In this document: piece after piece, positions 48,669-58,908 of the stretch | Position numbering within the stretch: the first letter of the stretch is position 1 | Layout of the letters: every line of letters begins with the position of its first letter | Origin: Caryophanales bacterium | Lineage (GTDB): Bacteria; Bacillota; Bacilli; Bacillales; Bacillaceae_J | Length of the DNA stretch: 64,000 nucleotides | Reading direction: 5' to 3' | NCBI GenBank assembly: GCA_012840465.1 | Contig: DULJ01000086.1 | Span: 62,001-126,000, forward strand | Program-made: the position numbers and the translations under genes | Notes under the pieces: generated by a model | What the model was told of the DNA's origin: nothing | Databases searched by the model: none | Seen by the model: only the letters and a program-made list of their open reading frames with translations

Positions 48669-51032
48669 ATGGCAAAATCCAAGAAAAAAAGATCCGAAAA
48701 AAGAGCATTAGACTGGAAGAGGTCTCTGACATATGAACTTGGAGGTCTCATTCTTCTTGCAATATCGATTATCGCTCTTGCCAATATTGGCGGTTTTGTC
48801 GGAAGAGCATTAATTGAATTATCCCGTTTCTTCTTTGGTGAATGGTTCAGTATATTATTAGTAGGACTATTGCTTCTATCAGTATATTTTATTATTAAAA
48901 GAAAATGGCCTCAATTCGCTACAAGAAGATTGGCTGGAGCTTATGTTTTAATTGCGGCGCTTTTGTTATATTCGCATGTTGAAACTTTTGCGGAAATTAA
49001 TAATCAAGCCCCATTAGGGAATCCCTCCATTCTGAAAAACACCTGGAGTCAATTTTGGGGTGAGGTTAAAGGAGGGGCTTCGCTCGTACTAGGAGGAGGA
49101 ATGATCGGAGCTATTCTTTTTGCCATTTCCTATTTCCTTTTTGGTGTGATCGGCACTAAGATTATCTTTCTATTCCTTTTGCTTATCGGACTTATTCTTT
49201 TAACGGGAATTTCAATCCACGATATTTTAACAACGGCTGGCAAAAAGGTCTTTCAATTTATTAAAAATCAGTTTATTAGTTTTGTCGCCGATGTAAAAAG
49301 TGGGCTTACAAGTAGAAGAAAAAAACAGAGGAGTAAAAAAAGCCAAAAAAATAAAGAAAAGGCTGTAGAAGAAGAGATTGAAATTGAAGAGGGAAAAACC
49401 GAAACGATTATTTTAGATCATGGCTTCCATGAAGATGTAGAACCGATCATTTCTGATTTTCATGAGGTAGCAGGTAATGATACCTCTGCTCATCTTCAAA
49501 AGGAAGAGACCGAACACCAGCAAATAAATGCTAAAAAAGAGGCGGACGAGCACATTGAAGGGGCGGATGTGAAAGTATCAATGACCTTTACAGAAGTCGC
49601 CAATGAAGCGTATCAATTGCCGACCAATGACCTTTTGAAAAAGCCGATACATAATAATCAAAACCAAGAGAAAAAGTTAATTTCGATCAATGCGCAGAAG
49701 TTGGAAAAAACCTTTGAAAGTTTTGGTGTTAAAGCAAGAGTGAAAAAGGTTCATTTGGGACCTGCGGTTACAAAGTATGAAGTGCATCCCGATGTCGGCG
49801 TTAAAGTTAGTAAAATCGTAAGTCTTAGTGATGATTTAGCGTTGGCCTTGGCTGCTAAAGATATTCGGATTGAGGCTCCCATTCCCGGTAAATCTGCGAT
49901 AGGAATTGAGGTTCCTAACCAGGAAATTGCGATGGTTTCGTTACGGGAGGTTTTGGAATCAAAAAATAATAATTCGAATGCTAAGCTGATGGTTGGTCTT
50001 GGACGTGATATATCAGGTGAAGCGATTTTAACTGAACTAAATAAAATGCCGCATCTCCTTGTTGCAGGTGCAACCGGAAGCGGGAAAAGTGTCTGTGTTA
50101 ACGGAATTATTATAAGTATTCTCATGAGAGCTAAGCCGCATGAAGTAAAACTAATGATGATTGACCCAAAAATGGTGGAACTGAATATGTATAACGGAAT
50201 CCCCCATTTATTAACACCGGTTGTCACAGATCCTAAAAAAGCATCACAAGCATTAAAAAAGGTTGTTTCGGAAATGGAGCGACGCTACGAATTGTTTTCA
50301 CACACTGGTACAAGAAATATTGAAGGGTATAATGACCATATTAGATTCCACAATCAGGAGACAGGTGATAAGCAGCCTGAACTACCATTTATTGTCGTGA
50401 TTGTCGATGAGCTTGCTGATTTAATGATGGTAGCTTCAAGTGATGTCGAGGATGCGATTACAAGGCTTGCGCAAATGGCGCGGGCGGCCGGCATTCATTT
50501 AATTATTGCAACACAACGACCATCTGTTGATGTTATTACTGGAGTTATTAAAGCGAATATTCCATCAAGAATTGCTTTTAGTGTATCCTCATCCGTTGAT
50601 TCAAGAACGATTATTGACATGGGTGGTGCCGAAAAACTGTTAGGTCGAGGCGATATGTTATTTTTACCTGTTGGTGCTTCAAAACCTGTCCGTGTCCAAG
50701 GGGCCTTTGTTTCCGACTCGGAAGTGGAGGAAGTGGTTGATTATGTTATTTCTCAACAAAAGGCACAGTATCATGAAGAAATGATGCCTACTGAGGAAAC
50801 CGAAGTCGACGTTCCGGTGGATGATGATTTATTTGATGATGCCGTAGAATTAATAACAGACATGCAGACTGCTTCAGTGTCGATGCTGCAAAGACGGTTT
50901 AGAATCGGCTATACAAGGGCAGCGAGGCTTATCGACGCTATGGAAGCAAAAGGAATTGTTGGACCGTATGAGGGCAGTAAGCCGCGGACTGTATTGGTTG
51001 CCAAAATTAAAGATGAGGTATCAAACCAGTAA
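48669..51032 (+). CDS. spoIIIE: DNA translocase SpoIIIE/FtsK
   Basis: Septal DNA pump of 787 residues that moves the chromosome into the forespore and clears trapped DNA at division septa. There are four N-terminal membrane helices (about 20-185), then a charged linker to about 330. The RecA-like motor has Walker [13 protein letters not shown] near 466 and Walker [16 protein letters not shown]-terminal winged-helix γ domain (about 720-787) carries [19 protein letters not shown] for reading orienting DNA sequences. ATG 48669 follows AAGGTG; GTG 48660 overlaps that site. Confidence 0.98.
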   Translation: MAKSKKKRSEKRALDWKRSLTYELGGLILLAISIIALANIGGFVGRALIELSRFFFGEWFSILLVGLLLLSVYFIIKRKWPQFATRRLAGAYVLIAALLLYSHVETFAEINNQAPLGNPSILKNTWSQFWGEVKGGASLVLGGGMIGAILFAISYFLFGVIGTKIIFLFLLLIGLILLTGISIHDILTTAGKKVFQFIKNQFISFVADVKSGLTSRRKKQRSKKSQKNKEKAVEEEIEIEEGKTETIILDHGFHEDVEPIISDFHEVAGNDTSAHLQKEETEHQQINAKKEADEHIEGADVKVSMTFTEVANEAYQLPTNDLLKKPIHNNQNQEKKLISINAQKLEKTFESFGVKARVKKVHLGPAVTKYEVHPDVGVKVSKIVSLSDDLALALAAKDIRIEAPIPGKSAIGIEVPNQEIAMVSLREVLESKNNNSNAKLMVGLGRDISGEAILTELNKMPHLLVAGATGSGKSVCVNGIIISILMRAKPHEVKLMMIDPKMVELNMYNGIPHLLTPVVTDPKKASQALKKVVSEMERRYELFSHTGTRNIEGYNDHIRFHNQETGDKQPELPFIVVIVDELADLMMVASSDVEDAITRLAQMARAAGIHLIIATQRPSVDVITGVIKANIPSRIAFSVSSSVDSRTIIDMGGAEKLLGRGDMLFLPVGASKPVRVQGAFVSDSEVEEVVDYVISQQKAQYHEEMMPTEETEVDVPVDDDLFDDAVELITDMQTASVSMLQRRFRIGYTRAARLIDAMEAKGIVGPYEGSKPRTVLVAKIKDEVSNQ

Positions 51033-51033
51033 A

Positions 51034-51064
51034 GAGTAAACACTATTGTTCACTCTTCTTTTTT
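51034..51064 (+). terminator. Rho-independent terminator after spoIIIE
   Basis: AGAGTAAACA pairs with TGTTCACTCT (one mismatch), then CTTTTTT. The B. subtilis genes ymfC, ymfD and ymfE that follow spoIIIE there are absent; the next 140 bases show no gene. Confidence 0.85.
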
Positions 51065-51204
51065 GCTTTCTTTAGAAATAATTAGTAAGATAGCATTATA
51101 TTGGGAATGCCCATAAGTTTATTTTCGTGAATTTAGACAAAACATAGTGACATATAAGTTAGTAATAGTTATTGAAGCGCGCAGCTAAAAGAGGAGGAAA
51201 TTAG

Positions 51205-52488
51205 ATGAATCTTATGAAGGAAGAAAGTGTACAATTGAATGGATTTACACTTCATGGGATCGAAACGTTAAAATATAAAACCAATACCATCGTTCTTAAG
51301 ATGAAGGCCCCACTCCAGGAAGATACAGTGACGACAAGAGCGCTCCTTCCCTATGTTCTACAGAGTGGTACTGAAAAATACCCTTCCACTCTTAAATTGC
51401 GGACGAAATTAGATGAATTATATGGTGCATCACTAAATGTAGATGTAGCTAAAAAGGGTGAATACCAAATCATTACATTCAGAATGGATATCGCCAATGA
51501 AAAATATTTAACGGATCAAACCCCGTTATTAAAAAACGGCTTGGAGCTAATTGCTGAGATTCTTTTGTCACCTGTTATGGAAAATGGATTTTTCACAAGT
51601 TCCATTGTTGAAAAAGAAAAAAGAGCACTGAAATCTCGGATTCAGGCTGTCTATGATGATAAGATGCGATATGCCAATATGCGCCTAGTTCAAGAAATGT
51701 GTGAAGAAGAACCCTATCGCTTAAATGCCCACGGAACGATCGATGACCTTAATAAAATATCAGCACAAGTCTTATATGATTATTATCAAAACGCATTACA
51801 AAACGATGAAATTGACCTTTATATCGTTGGTGATATTAATTTGAATTCCGTAAAGGAAGCAGCTGAAAAGGCATTTCGTTTACCGGCAAACCGTGAAAAG
51901 CGATTTGTTAAAACAAATGTCGCTCACAAAAAAGTAAGTGATGTAAAAGAAATTATTGAGGAACAGGATATTAAACAAGGGAAACTACATATTGGCTGCC
52001 GTACAAATGTAACGTACCATGATGATGATTACTTTGCCCTACAGCTTTATAATGGTATTTTTGGCGGCTTCTCTCACTCTAAGCTATTTATCAATGTCCG
52101 GGAAAAAGAAAGTTTAGCGTATTATGCTGCTTCCAGATTCGAAAGCCATAAAGGGTTATTAATGATCATGAGCGGGATTGAGTTTGCCAATTATCAAAAG
52201 GCGGTCAACATTATTAAAGAACAAATGGAAGAAATGAAAAAAGGCAATTTTACGGATGATGAATTTTCCCAAACAAAAGCAGTTTTAAAGAATCAAATTT
52301 TAGAGACGATAGACACTCCACATGGATTAATAGAAGTGCTTTATCATAATGTTGTGGCAGGATTCAGCCGTCCTTTAGACGATTGGCTTACGAAAATCGA
52401 TGAAGTAACAAAAGATGAAGTTGAAGCGGTTGCCCAAAAGATTAATTTGGACACGATATACTTCCTTAAGGGATTGGAGGGAGCATAA
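51205..52488 (+). CDS. ymfF: Inactive-type M16 peptidase-like protein YmfF
   Basis: 427 residues with the two M16 half domains but no HxxEH: the expected position reads LLPYVLQSGTEKYPS. The later RREKESLAYY-like arginine/tyrosine motif reads NVREKESLAYYA. This is the non-catalytic partner subunit pattern, and the downstream ymfH, 2 bases away, supplies the zinc motif. In B. subtilis the YmfF/YmfH pair resembles AlbE/AlbF; the substrate is unknown. AGAGGAGG precedes the ATG. Confidence 0.92.
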   Translation: MNLMKEESVQLNGFTLHGIETLKYKTNTIVLKMKAPLQEDTVTTRALLPYVLQSGTEKYPSTLKLRTKLDELYGASLNVDVAKKGEYQIITFRMDIANEKYLTDQTPLLKNGLELIAEILLSPVMENGFFTSSIVEKEKRALKSRIQAVYDDKMRYANMRLVQEMCEEEPYRLNAHGTIDDLNKISAQVLYDYYQNALQNDEIDLYIVGDINLNSVKEAAEKAFRLPANREKRFVKTNVAHKKVSDVKEIIEEQDIKQGKLHIGCRTNVTYHDDDYFALQLYNGIFGGFSHSKLFINVREKESLAYYAASRFESHKGLLMIMSGIEFANYQKAVNIIKEQMEEMKKGNFTDDEFSQTKAVLKNQILETIDTPHGLIEVLYHNVVAGFSRPLDDWLTKIDEVTKDEVEAVAQKINLDTIYFLKGLEGA

Positions 52489-52490
52489 TA

Positions 52491-53774
52491 ATGAAGAAAA
52501 TTGTATTTGATCAACTAAAAGAAACCCTTTTTCATGAAAAAATGGCTAACGGCCTTGACGTCTATCTTCTGCCTAAAGAGGGTTTTAATAAAACCTATGC
52601 TACATTTACAACGAAATACGGTAGTATTGATAATCGTTTTGTCCCTATAGGTCAATCGAAGGAATTGCACGTTCCAGATGGAATTGCCCATTTTTTAGAG
52701 CATAAGCTTTTTGAGAAAGAAGATGGCGATGTATTCCAGCAGTTTAGCAAACAGGGTGCCTCTGCCAACGCCTTTACATCCTTTACGAGAACAGCCTATT
52801 TATTTTCAAGTACTTCTAATGTGAATGAAAATCTCGAAACCTTAATTGATTTCGTACAAAGCCCCTATTTCAGTGACCAAACCGTCGAGAAGGAAAAAGG
52901 GATCATTGGTCAAGAAATTACAATGTATGATGATAACCCAGATTGGCGTGTTTATTTTGGCTTGATTGAAAATATGTATAAAACACATCCCGTGAAAATC
53001 GATATTGCCGGTACGATTGAATCGATTTCGAAAATCAACAAGGATCTATTATATACTTGTTATGAAACGTTCTATCATCCGAGTAACATGCTTCTTTTTG
53101 TTGTTGGGCCAATTAATGAAGAGGAAATGATGACGTTAATCCGAGATAACCAAAACAAGAAAGAGTTTAAGGAAGCAAAAGAAATAAAACGCTTTTTTGA
53201 GGACGAACAAGTGGAAGTGGCAACTGCTAAGCAAGTATTGGAAATGCCGGTTCAAACGCCAAAATGCCTTGTTGGTTTTAAAGCAAAAAATCCCACTCGA
53301 AGTGGAAAAGAGTTACTAGAGCGGGAGTTAACAATAAATGTTTTATTTGATTTATTATTCGGAAAAAGCTCGGAAAATTATGAGAAGCTTTATAATGATG
53401 GTTTAATTGATGATAGTTTTTCGTTTGATTACACGGAGGAATACGGGTTTGGTTTTGCGATGATCGGCGGCGATACAGAAAATCCGGAGCAGCTTGCGGG
53501 ACGTTTAAAAGAGACCATGCTTAATTTTGATATTAATAGTATTTCTGAAGATTATTTATCAAGGATTAAAAAGAAGAAAATTGGTTCCTTTTTACGTGCA
53601 TTAAATTCACCTGAGTATATTGCTAACCAATTTACAAGGTACCAATTTAATGGAATGAATTTGTTTGATATCGTGTCGGTATTGGAAGGGATACAAACAT
53701 CTAACTTACAAGAAGTGGCTAGTGATCTTTTTGATGAGAAGTGCTTTACAATTTGTGAAGTAGTACCGAAATAA
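52491..53774 (+). CDS. ymfH: M16-family zinc peptidase YmfH
   Basis: 427 residues with an intact inverted zinc motif H67-F-L-E-H71 and the expected downstream acidic EKEKGIIGQEITMYDD. The C-terminal half has the M16 fold with YNDGLIDDSF. With YmfF it probably forms a heterodimeric peptidase chamber. GGAGGG precedes the ATG. A strong terminator follows 3 bases after the stop. Confidence 0.93.
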   Translation: MKKIVFDQLKETLFHEKMANGLDVYLLPKEGFNKTYATFTTKYGSIDNRFVPIGQSKELHVPDGIAHFLEHKLFEKEDGDVFQQFSKQGASANAFTSFTRTAYLFSSTSNVNENLETLIDFVQSPYFSDQTVEKEKGIIGQEITMYDDNPDWRVYFGLIENMYKTHPVKIDIAGTIESISKINKDLLYTCYETFYHPSNMLLFVVGPINEEEMMTLIRDNQNKKEFKEAKEIKRFFEDEQVEVATAKQVLEMPVQTPKCLVGFKAKNPTRSGKELLERELTINVLFDLLFGKSSENYEKLYNDGLIDDSFSFDYTEEYGFGFAMIGGDTENPEQLAGRLKETMLNFDINSISEDYLSRIKKKKIGSFLRALNSPEYIANQFTRYQFNGMNLFDIVSVLEGIQTSNLQEVASDLFDEKCFTICEVVPK

Positions 53775-53777
53775 AGA

Positions 53778-53811
53778 AAAGTGCGCCCATGATGTATTTG
53801 GGCGCTTTTTT
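53778..53811 (+). terminator. Rho-independent terminator after ymfH
   Basis: AAAGTGCGCCC pairs with GGGCGCTTTT around an 11-base loop, then T run. The ymfI ribosome site (ACGGAGG) begins almost directly after it. Confidence 0.88.
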
Positions 53812-53826
53812 GACGGAGGAAAGTTT

Positions 53827-54546
53827 ATGGAGAAATGGGCGTTAATTACCGGGGCTAGTGGTGGCATAGGGCAAGCCATTGCCAGAACTTTAGCGGAGGA
53901 GGGGGGATATAATCTTTACTTACATTATCACCAAAATGAACGAGGCGTACATCAGTTGGCAGCTAGTTTATCAGTACAAACTAAATTCATCCGTGCAGAT
54001 TTATCAAGTGTAGATGGCTTTTATCAACTGACTGAAGCTTTAACGCATTCCGTTGATGTGTTAATTTTAAATGCCGGACTTAGCCATGTTGGGTTAATTA
54101 CGGATGTATCCGACGTGGAAGTACAAAAAATGGTTCAGCTCCATATTACAAGTCCATTTTTAATTGCAAAGCATATCATCCCCTCAATGGTAAGAAAAAA
54201 GTATGGAAAAATCATTGTGATTTCATCGATTTGGGGTTCAGTTGGTGCATCTTGTGAAGTCCTTTATTCTACGGTAAAAGGCGGTCAAAATACATTTGTG
54301 AAAGCATTAGCGAAAGAATTGGCACCTTCGGGTATTAATGTGAATGGCATCGCCCCAGGAACGATTGATACGAATATGCTGACGTATTTTTCAGATGAAG
54401 CTAAGCAAGCCATATTGGATGAAATACCAATGGGTCGATTTGGGAGGCCGGAAGAAATTGGGCATGCAGTCGCCTTTCTTATTTCAGAAAAATCTTCTTA
54501 CATCAATGGTGAAATTTTAAATATAAATGGCGCATGGTTTACGTGA
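53827..54546 (+). CDS. ymfI: Short-chain dehydrogenase/reductase YmfI
   Basis: 239-residue classic SDR, similar in design to FabG. The NAD(P) motif GASGGIGQAIA is at residues 8-18, NAGLSH near 78, and the catalytic Ser and Y-S-T-V-K near 134 and 148-152. The C-terminal IAPGTIDTNML and SYINGEILNINGAW are as in ketoacyl reductases. The natural substrate is not known. It lies in the conserved ymfF-ymfM row; a terminator precedes it, so it may have its own weak promoter or depend on read-through. Confidence 0.92.
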   Translation: MEKWALITGASGGIGQAIARTLAEEGGYNLYLHYHQNERGVHQLAASLSVQTKFIRADLSSVDGFYQLTEALTHSVDVLILNAGLSHVGLITDVSDVEVQKMVQLHITSPFLIAKHIIPSMVRKKYGKIIVISSIWGSVGASCEVLYSTVKGGQNTFVKALAKELAPSGINVNGIAPGTIDTNMLTYFSDEAKQAILDEIPMGRFGRPEEIGHAVAFLISEKSSYINGEILNINGAWFT

Positions 54547-54604
54547 ATAATTTTTTTCGAATTTGGCATTATATAAAAGAACAAATCCTTAAGGAGTGAT
54601 TATG

Positions 54605-54850
54605 ATGTCAGTACTCGAAAATTTTGAACAATGGAAAGGCTTTTTACAGGAAAGAATGAGCCAAGCTAAGAGCAATGGTATCGATCAAAACACAATTTCA
54701 AACATTGCTGCTGAAGTCGGAGATTACTTGGCTGCTGAGATTCAGCCGAAAAATCCAGAGCAAAAACTGCTATCAGAGCTTTGGAATGTAGCTTCTGAAG
54801 AGGAGCAGCAAGCCATTGCTAATATAATGGTTAAATTAGTGCAAAAGTAA
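54605..54850 (+). CDS. ymfJ: Small protein YmfJ, DUF3243 type
   Basis: An 81-residue helical protein (NFEQWKGFLQERMSQAKSNG near the start and VASEEEQQAIANIMVKLVQK at the end) without membrane segments. It matches the YmfJ/DUF3243 pattern in size and place, between ymfI and ymfK. ATG 54605 lies 8 bases after AAGGAG; ATG 54602 is equally possible and adds one residue. Function unknown. Confidence 0.85.
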   Translation: MSVLENFEQWKGFLQERMSQAKSNGIDQNTISNIAAEVGDYLAAEIQPKNPEQKLLSELWNVASEEEQQAIANIMVKLVQK

Positions 54851-54877
54851 TAATGAGTTTTACAGGCGCATCCTTTT

Positions 54878-54920
54878 AAGAGAGGCTTCTAAAATAGAAC
54901 CTCTCTTTTGCGTTTTTTGT
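54878..54920 (+). terminator. Rho-independent terminator after ymfJ
   Basis: AAGAGAGG pairs with CCTCTCTT around a 14-base loop; the T run comes after a short GCG interruption. Confidence 0.82.
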
Positions 54921-55044
54921 CGGGATTTGTTTATTATTCTTTTCTATTCCAATAAAATCATTTATTATAGTAGTAGTTGAAAAGTGTAAAGGAAGATTCA
55001 ACCAATTCAAACCAGATTGTACACTTTAAGAATGGAGGAAGTCC

Positions 55045-55839
55045 ATGGAAAAAGAAGAGTGGTATTTGGAGTATGAAATTGTTATCAATCGTCCAGGACT
55101 CCTTGGTGATATCTCGTCTTTATTAGGGATGTTATCTATTAATATTGTTACAATAAATGGTGTAGAAACGATGCGCCGCGGACTTTTAATCAAATGTGAA
55201 AAACAACAGCAGATCGAGCGGCTCGAATCAATTCTTAATACAATTGAAAATATAAGAGTAACGAAACTGCGCAGACCGACATTAAGGGATCGTTTGGCAG
55301 TAAGGCACGGTCGCTATATTCATCGTGAAAAGGATGATAAAAAAACATTTCGGTTCGTGCGCGCTGAAATTGGTATTCTTGTTGATTTTATGGCTGAACT
55401 GCTTAAGAAAAACGAGCATAAATTAATTGGTATTCGTGGAATGCCGAGGGTTGGAAAAACTGAATCAATCGTTGCTGCAAGTGTGTGTGCTAATAAAAGA
55501 TGGGTATTTGTGTCTTCAACATTATTAAAACAAACCATCCGCAGTCAATTACTTGAAGACGAGTATTACAATGACCATCTGTACATTATTGATGGGGTTG
55601 TATCTTCTAAGAGAGCACCGGAAAAACATTGGCAGTTAGTCCGGGAAATTATGCGAATGCAGGCGGTAAAGGTTGTGGAGCATCCTGATATCTTTGTAAG
55701 AAATTCTGAGTATACACTAGACGATTTTGATTATATTATTGAACTTAGAAATGATCATGATGAGGAAATCACATATGATGTTGTCGACCAACAATTTTCT
55801 GCTGATTCCGGATTTGGCTTTTCAGCCTTTGATTTTTAA
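55045..55839 (+). CDS. ymfK: YmfK family protein with ACT-like and P-loop segments
   Basis: 264 residues. The first 80 resemble an ACT domain (YEIVINRPGLLGDISSLLGML). A basic middle follows, and then a Walker A motif GMPRVGKTE near residues 132-140 opens a short nucleotide-binding-like region with HLYIIDGVV as a possible Walker B. The family (DUF3388) has no defined function that I know. GGAGG precedes the ATG. The gene lies between ymfJ and rodZ as in B. subtilis. Confidence 0.88.
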   Translation: MEKEEWYLEYEIVINRPGLLGDISSLLGMLSINIVTINGVETMRRGLLIKCEKQQQIERLESILNTIENIRVTKLRRPTLRDRLAVRHGRYIHREKDDKKTFRFVRAEIGILVDFMAELLKKNEHKLIGIRGMPRVGKTESIVAASVCANKRWVFVSSTLLKQTIRSQLLEDEYYNDHLYIIDGVVSSKRAPEKHWQLVREIMRMQAVKVVEHPDIFVRNSEYTLDDFDYIIELRNDHDEEITYDVVDQQFSADSGFGFSAFDF

Positions 55840-55875
55840 TTTTTATTTACGAGAAATAAATGGATGGTGTTATCA

Positions 55876-56802
55876 TTGACTGAACTGGGAAAACGTTTAG
55901 AGGAAGCCCGAAAACAAAAAAACATAACCCTAGATGAATTACAAACTATTACTAAAATACAAAAACGATACTTACAAGCCATTGAGGCTGGAAATTATGA
56001 CATCCTTCCTGGGAAGTTTTATGCAAGAGCCTTTATTAAGCAGTATGCTGAGGCTGTTGGGATCGACCCTGATAAGCTTTTTGATGAGTTTGCTTCAGAG
56101 GTTCCGAAAACTGAAACAGAAGTGTCCAGTGGATTATCAAGAGTTAAAAACAAACAAACCTCTGTTTCGAAGACATCTTCCCTGTTTTTTTCCTTGCTGC
56201 CAACGATATTGGTTGTTGTCTTAGTGATTAGTTTATTCGTTTTTATTTGGCTATTCTGGCAAAAACAAGATTTAGCAGATAAAGACGGAGGAAATACTGG
56301 TGGACCTGTTGTGGAAAGTCAAGAGGATGAAAATGTCACCATTGTAAATCCAAATGATGTAAAAGAGGTCCCAGAAGAGACACAACCATCGGAAGAAGTA
56401 CCGGCTGATCTTGCGGAAACACCGGATGTACCAGAGCAAGATGCACCGGGAATGGAACCGGTACAGCAACAATTGGTACAGATTGACCAGCAGAACGGGA
56501 ATTCACCTAAGACTACATATGAGTTGAAAGATACGGATCAATTTACAGTTGAATTAACTTCAGCAGGTAGAAGCTATGTTGGGATCAAAAATGGTAGGGG
56601 GAAATCCTTTTATGGCGCTGAACTAAAAGAGGGGGAGAAAGTTTCTTATGACTTCTCCTCAGAACAAGAAATTGAATTAAACATTGGGCGAACTTTAGAC
56701 GTGGCTGTTAAAATTAATGGACAGGATTTTGAATACCCATTTCCACCAAATGAAAAGGTACATCAAAAGATCAAGATTACATTTAATAAAGTAACACAAT
56801 AA
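55876..56802 (+). CDS. rodZ: Cell-shape protein RodZ (YmfM)
   Basis: 308-residue bitopic protein that links MreB to the envelope. The N-terminal cytoplasmic helix-turn-helix (about 1-70: LGKRLEEARKQKNITLDELQ) is followed by a membrane helix near 102-126. An acidic Pro-rich linker and a β-rich extracellular domain (about 212-308) end the chain. TTG 55876 follows GGATGGTG with 6-base spacing. An ATG at 55864 is in frame but has no ribosome site. It is followed by a structured element and pgsA. Confidence 0.92.
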   Translation: MTELGKRLEEARKQKNITLDELQTITKIQKRYLQAIEAGNYDILPGKFYARAFIKQYAEAVGIDPDKLFDEFASEVPKTETEVSSGLSRVKNKQTSVSKTSSLFFSLLPTILVVVLVISLFVFIWLFWQKQDLADKDGGNTGGPVVESQEDENVTIVNPNDVKEVPEETQPSEEVPADLAETPDVPEQDAPGMEPVQQQLVQIDQQNGNSPKTTYELKDTDQFTVELTSAGRSYVGIKNGRGKSFYGAELKEGEKVSYDFSSEQEIELNIGRTLDVAVKINGQDFEYPFPPNEKVHQKIKITFNKVTQ

Positions 56803-56812
56803 TGGTGATATA

Positions 56813-56899
56813 GGCTGTCTAAAATGTGTCCGGCATCAACAAGTAATACCTAATGTAACTACATACTGGTATTGTGTATGCTGAAGCACTTAGGCAGCC
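56813..56899 (+). other. Long, multiply nested palindrome between rodZ and pgsA
   Basis: GGCTGTCTAA (56813-56822) pairs over ten positions with TTAGGCAGCC (56890-56899). Inside it GTG/CAC, GCAT (56833-56836)/ATGC (56878-56881), AATACC (56845-56850)/GGTATT (56868-56873) and ATGT/ACAT stack towards an AACT loop. No T run follows, so it is not a standard terminator. It could be an RNA leader of pgsA, a processed RNA or a degenerate small mobile element. Confidence 0.7.
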
Positions 56900-56935
56900 A
56901 CTTTCATGCACAAATAAATGAACGGGGGATCCATC

Positions 56936-57514
56936 TTGAATTTACCTAACAAAATTACGATTTCAAGAATCTTACTTATTCCAATTTTTTTAATTTTTAT
57001 GTTGGTTCCTTTTAAATTTGGCGAAATATATATTATTAATGAATCCATTTCTGTTTCTCATTTCATGGGTGCCCTTATTTTTATATTCGCATCCGCAACA
57101 GATTGGATCGACGGTCATTTAGCAAGAAAGCATAACCTTGTTACTAATCTAGGTAAATTTTTGGACCCCTTGGCAGATAAGCTACTTGTTTCAGCTGCGT
57201 TAATCGTATTAGTTGAATTAGAGCTTGCTCCTTCATGGATGGTTATTGTGATCATTAGCCGTGAATTTGCTGTTACAGGGCTTAGATTAGTTGCCGCTGG
57301 GGAAGGGGTAGTCATGGCAGCAGGACAAATGGGGAAATTGAAAACTGTTTTTCAAATTATCGCAATTTCCGCTCTTTTACTTCATAATGTTCCTTTTACT
57401 GGCTTTGGAATACCTTTAGGTGATATCACTTTATGGATCGCTGTTATCTTAACAATTCTTTCTGGCTGGGATTATTTTGCTAAAAATATGCACGTCTTTA
57501 AAAGCTCAAAGTAA
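56936..57514 (+). CDS. pgsA: CDP-diacylglycerol-glycerol-3-phosphate 3-phosphatidyltransferase
   Basis: Membrane enzyme of 192 residues that makes phosphatidylglycerol phosphate from CDP-diacylglycerol (product of CdsA in this window). The CDP-alcohol phosphotransferase motif [20 protein letters not shown] and then LDPLADK is complete, with the catalytic aspartates D(G)x2ARx8Gx3Dx3D. Several hydrophobic helices surround it. The start is TTG 56936, 6 bases after GGGGG; the frame from 56918 would overlap that site. Confidence 0.96.
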   Translation: MNLPNKITISRILLIPIFLIFMLVPFKFGEIYIINESISVSHFMGALIFIFASATDWIDGHLARKHNLVTNLGKFLDPLADKLLVSAALIVLVELELAPSWMVIVIISREFAVTGLRLVAAGEGVVMAAGQMGKLKTVFQIIAISALLLHNVPFTGFGIPLGDITLWIAVILTILSGWDYFAKNMHVFKSSK

Positions 57515-57531
57515 AGGGGAGGAATACTTTA

Positions 57532-58773
57532 GTGAATGCTGAGATTATTGCTGTTGGAACGGAACTGCTTCTAGGTCAAATTGCCAATACGAATGCCAGG
57601 TTTCTTTCAACAGAGCTTGCACGTATTGGGATTAACGTATTTTATCATTCTGTTGTCGGTGATAATCAAGCACGGTTAGTTGAAGTAATTGAAACAGCAA
57701 GGAAAAGGTCGGATTTAATTATTTTTACAGGTGGACTTGGACCGACAAAAGATGATTTAACGAAAGAAACTGTAGCTTCAGTTCTAGCTTTAAAGTTGGT
57801 AGAGGATTCATATGTTCTTAAAAAGATTGATAGTTATTTTAAGAGACAAAATAGACAGATGACTGAGAACAATAGAAAGCAAGCCTTCGTTATTGAGGGT
57901 TCAACCGTTTTTCAAAATGATTTTGGAACGGCGCCGGGTCTAGCTGTATCTAAAAATAATCGGATTTACATGCTTTTTCCTGGACCACCATCTGAATTGA
58001 AACCGATGTTTCAAAGTTTCGGACGGCCGTTGTTGCTTGAACAGCTCGAAATTAAGGAACATATCGAATCAAGAGTCTTAAAGTTTTTTGGTATTGGTGA
58101 GTCCCAGCTTGAAACTGAAGTTTTGGATTTAATTGATGCCCAGACCAATCCTACCATCGCACCATTAATTGAGGATGGGGAAGCAACTTTAAGGCTAACG
58201 GCTAAGGATTTATCACTTGAGAAAGCTACAAAAATGCTCGATGAGGTTGAAAAGGAAATTCAAAAACGTGTTGGTCAATATTTTTATGGATATAACGGTT
58301 CGACCCTTTATAAGGAAGTCTTTGAGTTATTGAAAACAAAAAAGATGACGGTTTCAAGTGCGGAAAGTTTAACTGGCGGTGGTTTTGCAAATGAATTAAC
58401 TAATTTTGCAGGCTCCTCTAGTGTCTTCAAAGGAAGCATTGTCTGTTACGATACTGAGGTTAAACGAAATGTCTTGCAGGTTCCAGCTGAAGTGATCGAA
58501 GATTTTGGGGTTGTAAGTCAGGAATGTGCTAAACATATGGCCGAAAATGTACGGAAATTATTAAATACCGATATTGGAATTAGTTTTACTGGCGTAGCCG
58601 GACCGGACGAACAAGAAGGAAAACCTGTTGGTACCGTGTTTGTTGGTATGGCTATTAACGGACAGGATACTCGAGTTTTTCCTCTGAATTTAGCAGGAAG
58701 CCGCAGTGGGATTCGGACGAAATCCGTAAAGAATGGATATTTCCATTTATTAAAAGCTTTATTGAAAATATGA
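57532..58773 (+). CDS. cinA: Competence/damage-inducible protein CinA
   Basis: 413 residues. The N-terminal MoCF-like COG1058 domain (1-170: [18 protein letters not shown] and [11 protein letters not shown]) has ADP-ribose pyrophosphatase activity in relatives. The C-terminal domain (about 255-413, with [12 protein letters not shown] and SFTGVAGPD) is a nicotinamide-nucleotide amidase type. It precedes recA as in many Firmicutes, where both are part of competence. The start is GTG 57532 after GGGGAGG. No terminator was found after it. Confidence 0.95.
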   Translation: MNAEIIAVGTELLLGQIANTNARFLSTELARIGINVFYHSVVGDNQARLVEVIETARKRSDLIIFTGGLGPTKDDLTKETVASVLALKLVEDSYVLKKIDSYFKRQNRQMTENNRKQAFVIEGSTVFQNDFGTAPGLAVSKNNRIYMLFPGPPSELKPMFQSFGRPLLLEQLEIKEHIESRVLKFFGIGESQLETEVLDLIDAQTNPTIAPLIEDGEATLRLTAKDLSLEKATKMLDEVEKEIQKRVGQYFYGYNGSTLYKEVFELLKTKKMTVSSAESLTGGGFANELTNFAGSSSVFKGSIVCYDTEVKRNVLQVPAEVIEDFGVVSQECAKHMAENVRKLLNTDIGISFTGVAGPDEQEGKPVGTVFVGMAINGQDTRVFPLNLAGSRSGIRTKSVKNGYFHLLKALLKI

Positions 58774-58908
58774 GAAATTAACAATTCTGAGGGTTTTCTT
58801 TTAATTCCGCGTATGACACATAAATAATTATAATTCGGGTCAATCGTCCAAGAGCTTTCCCCTAAGAATGAATATGCTTTACTGTAATATTAAATGAGGA
58901 GGATGAAA

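Noticed and set aside
49751-50227. 158-codon open frame on the minus strand opposite spoIIIE
   Set aside because: A shadow of the motor domain; composition and lack of a start signal argue against it.
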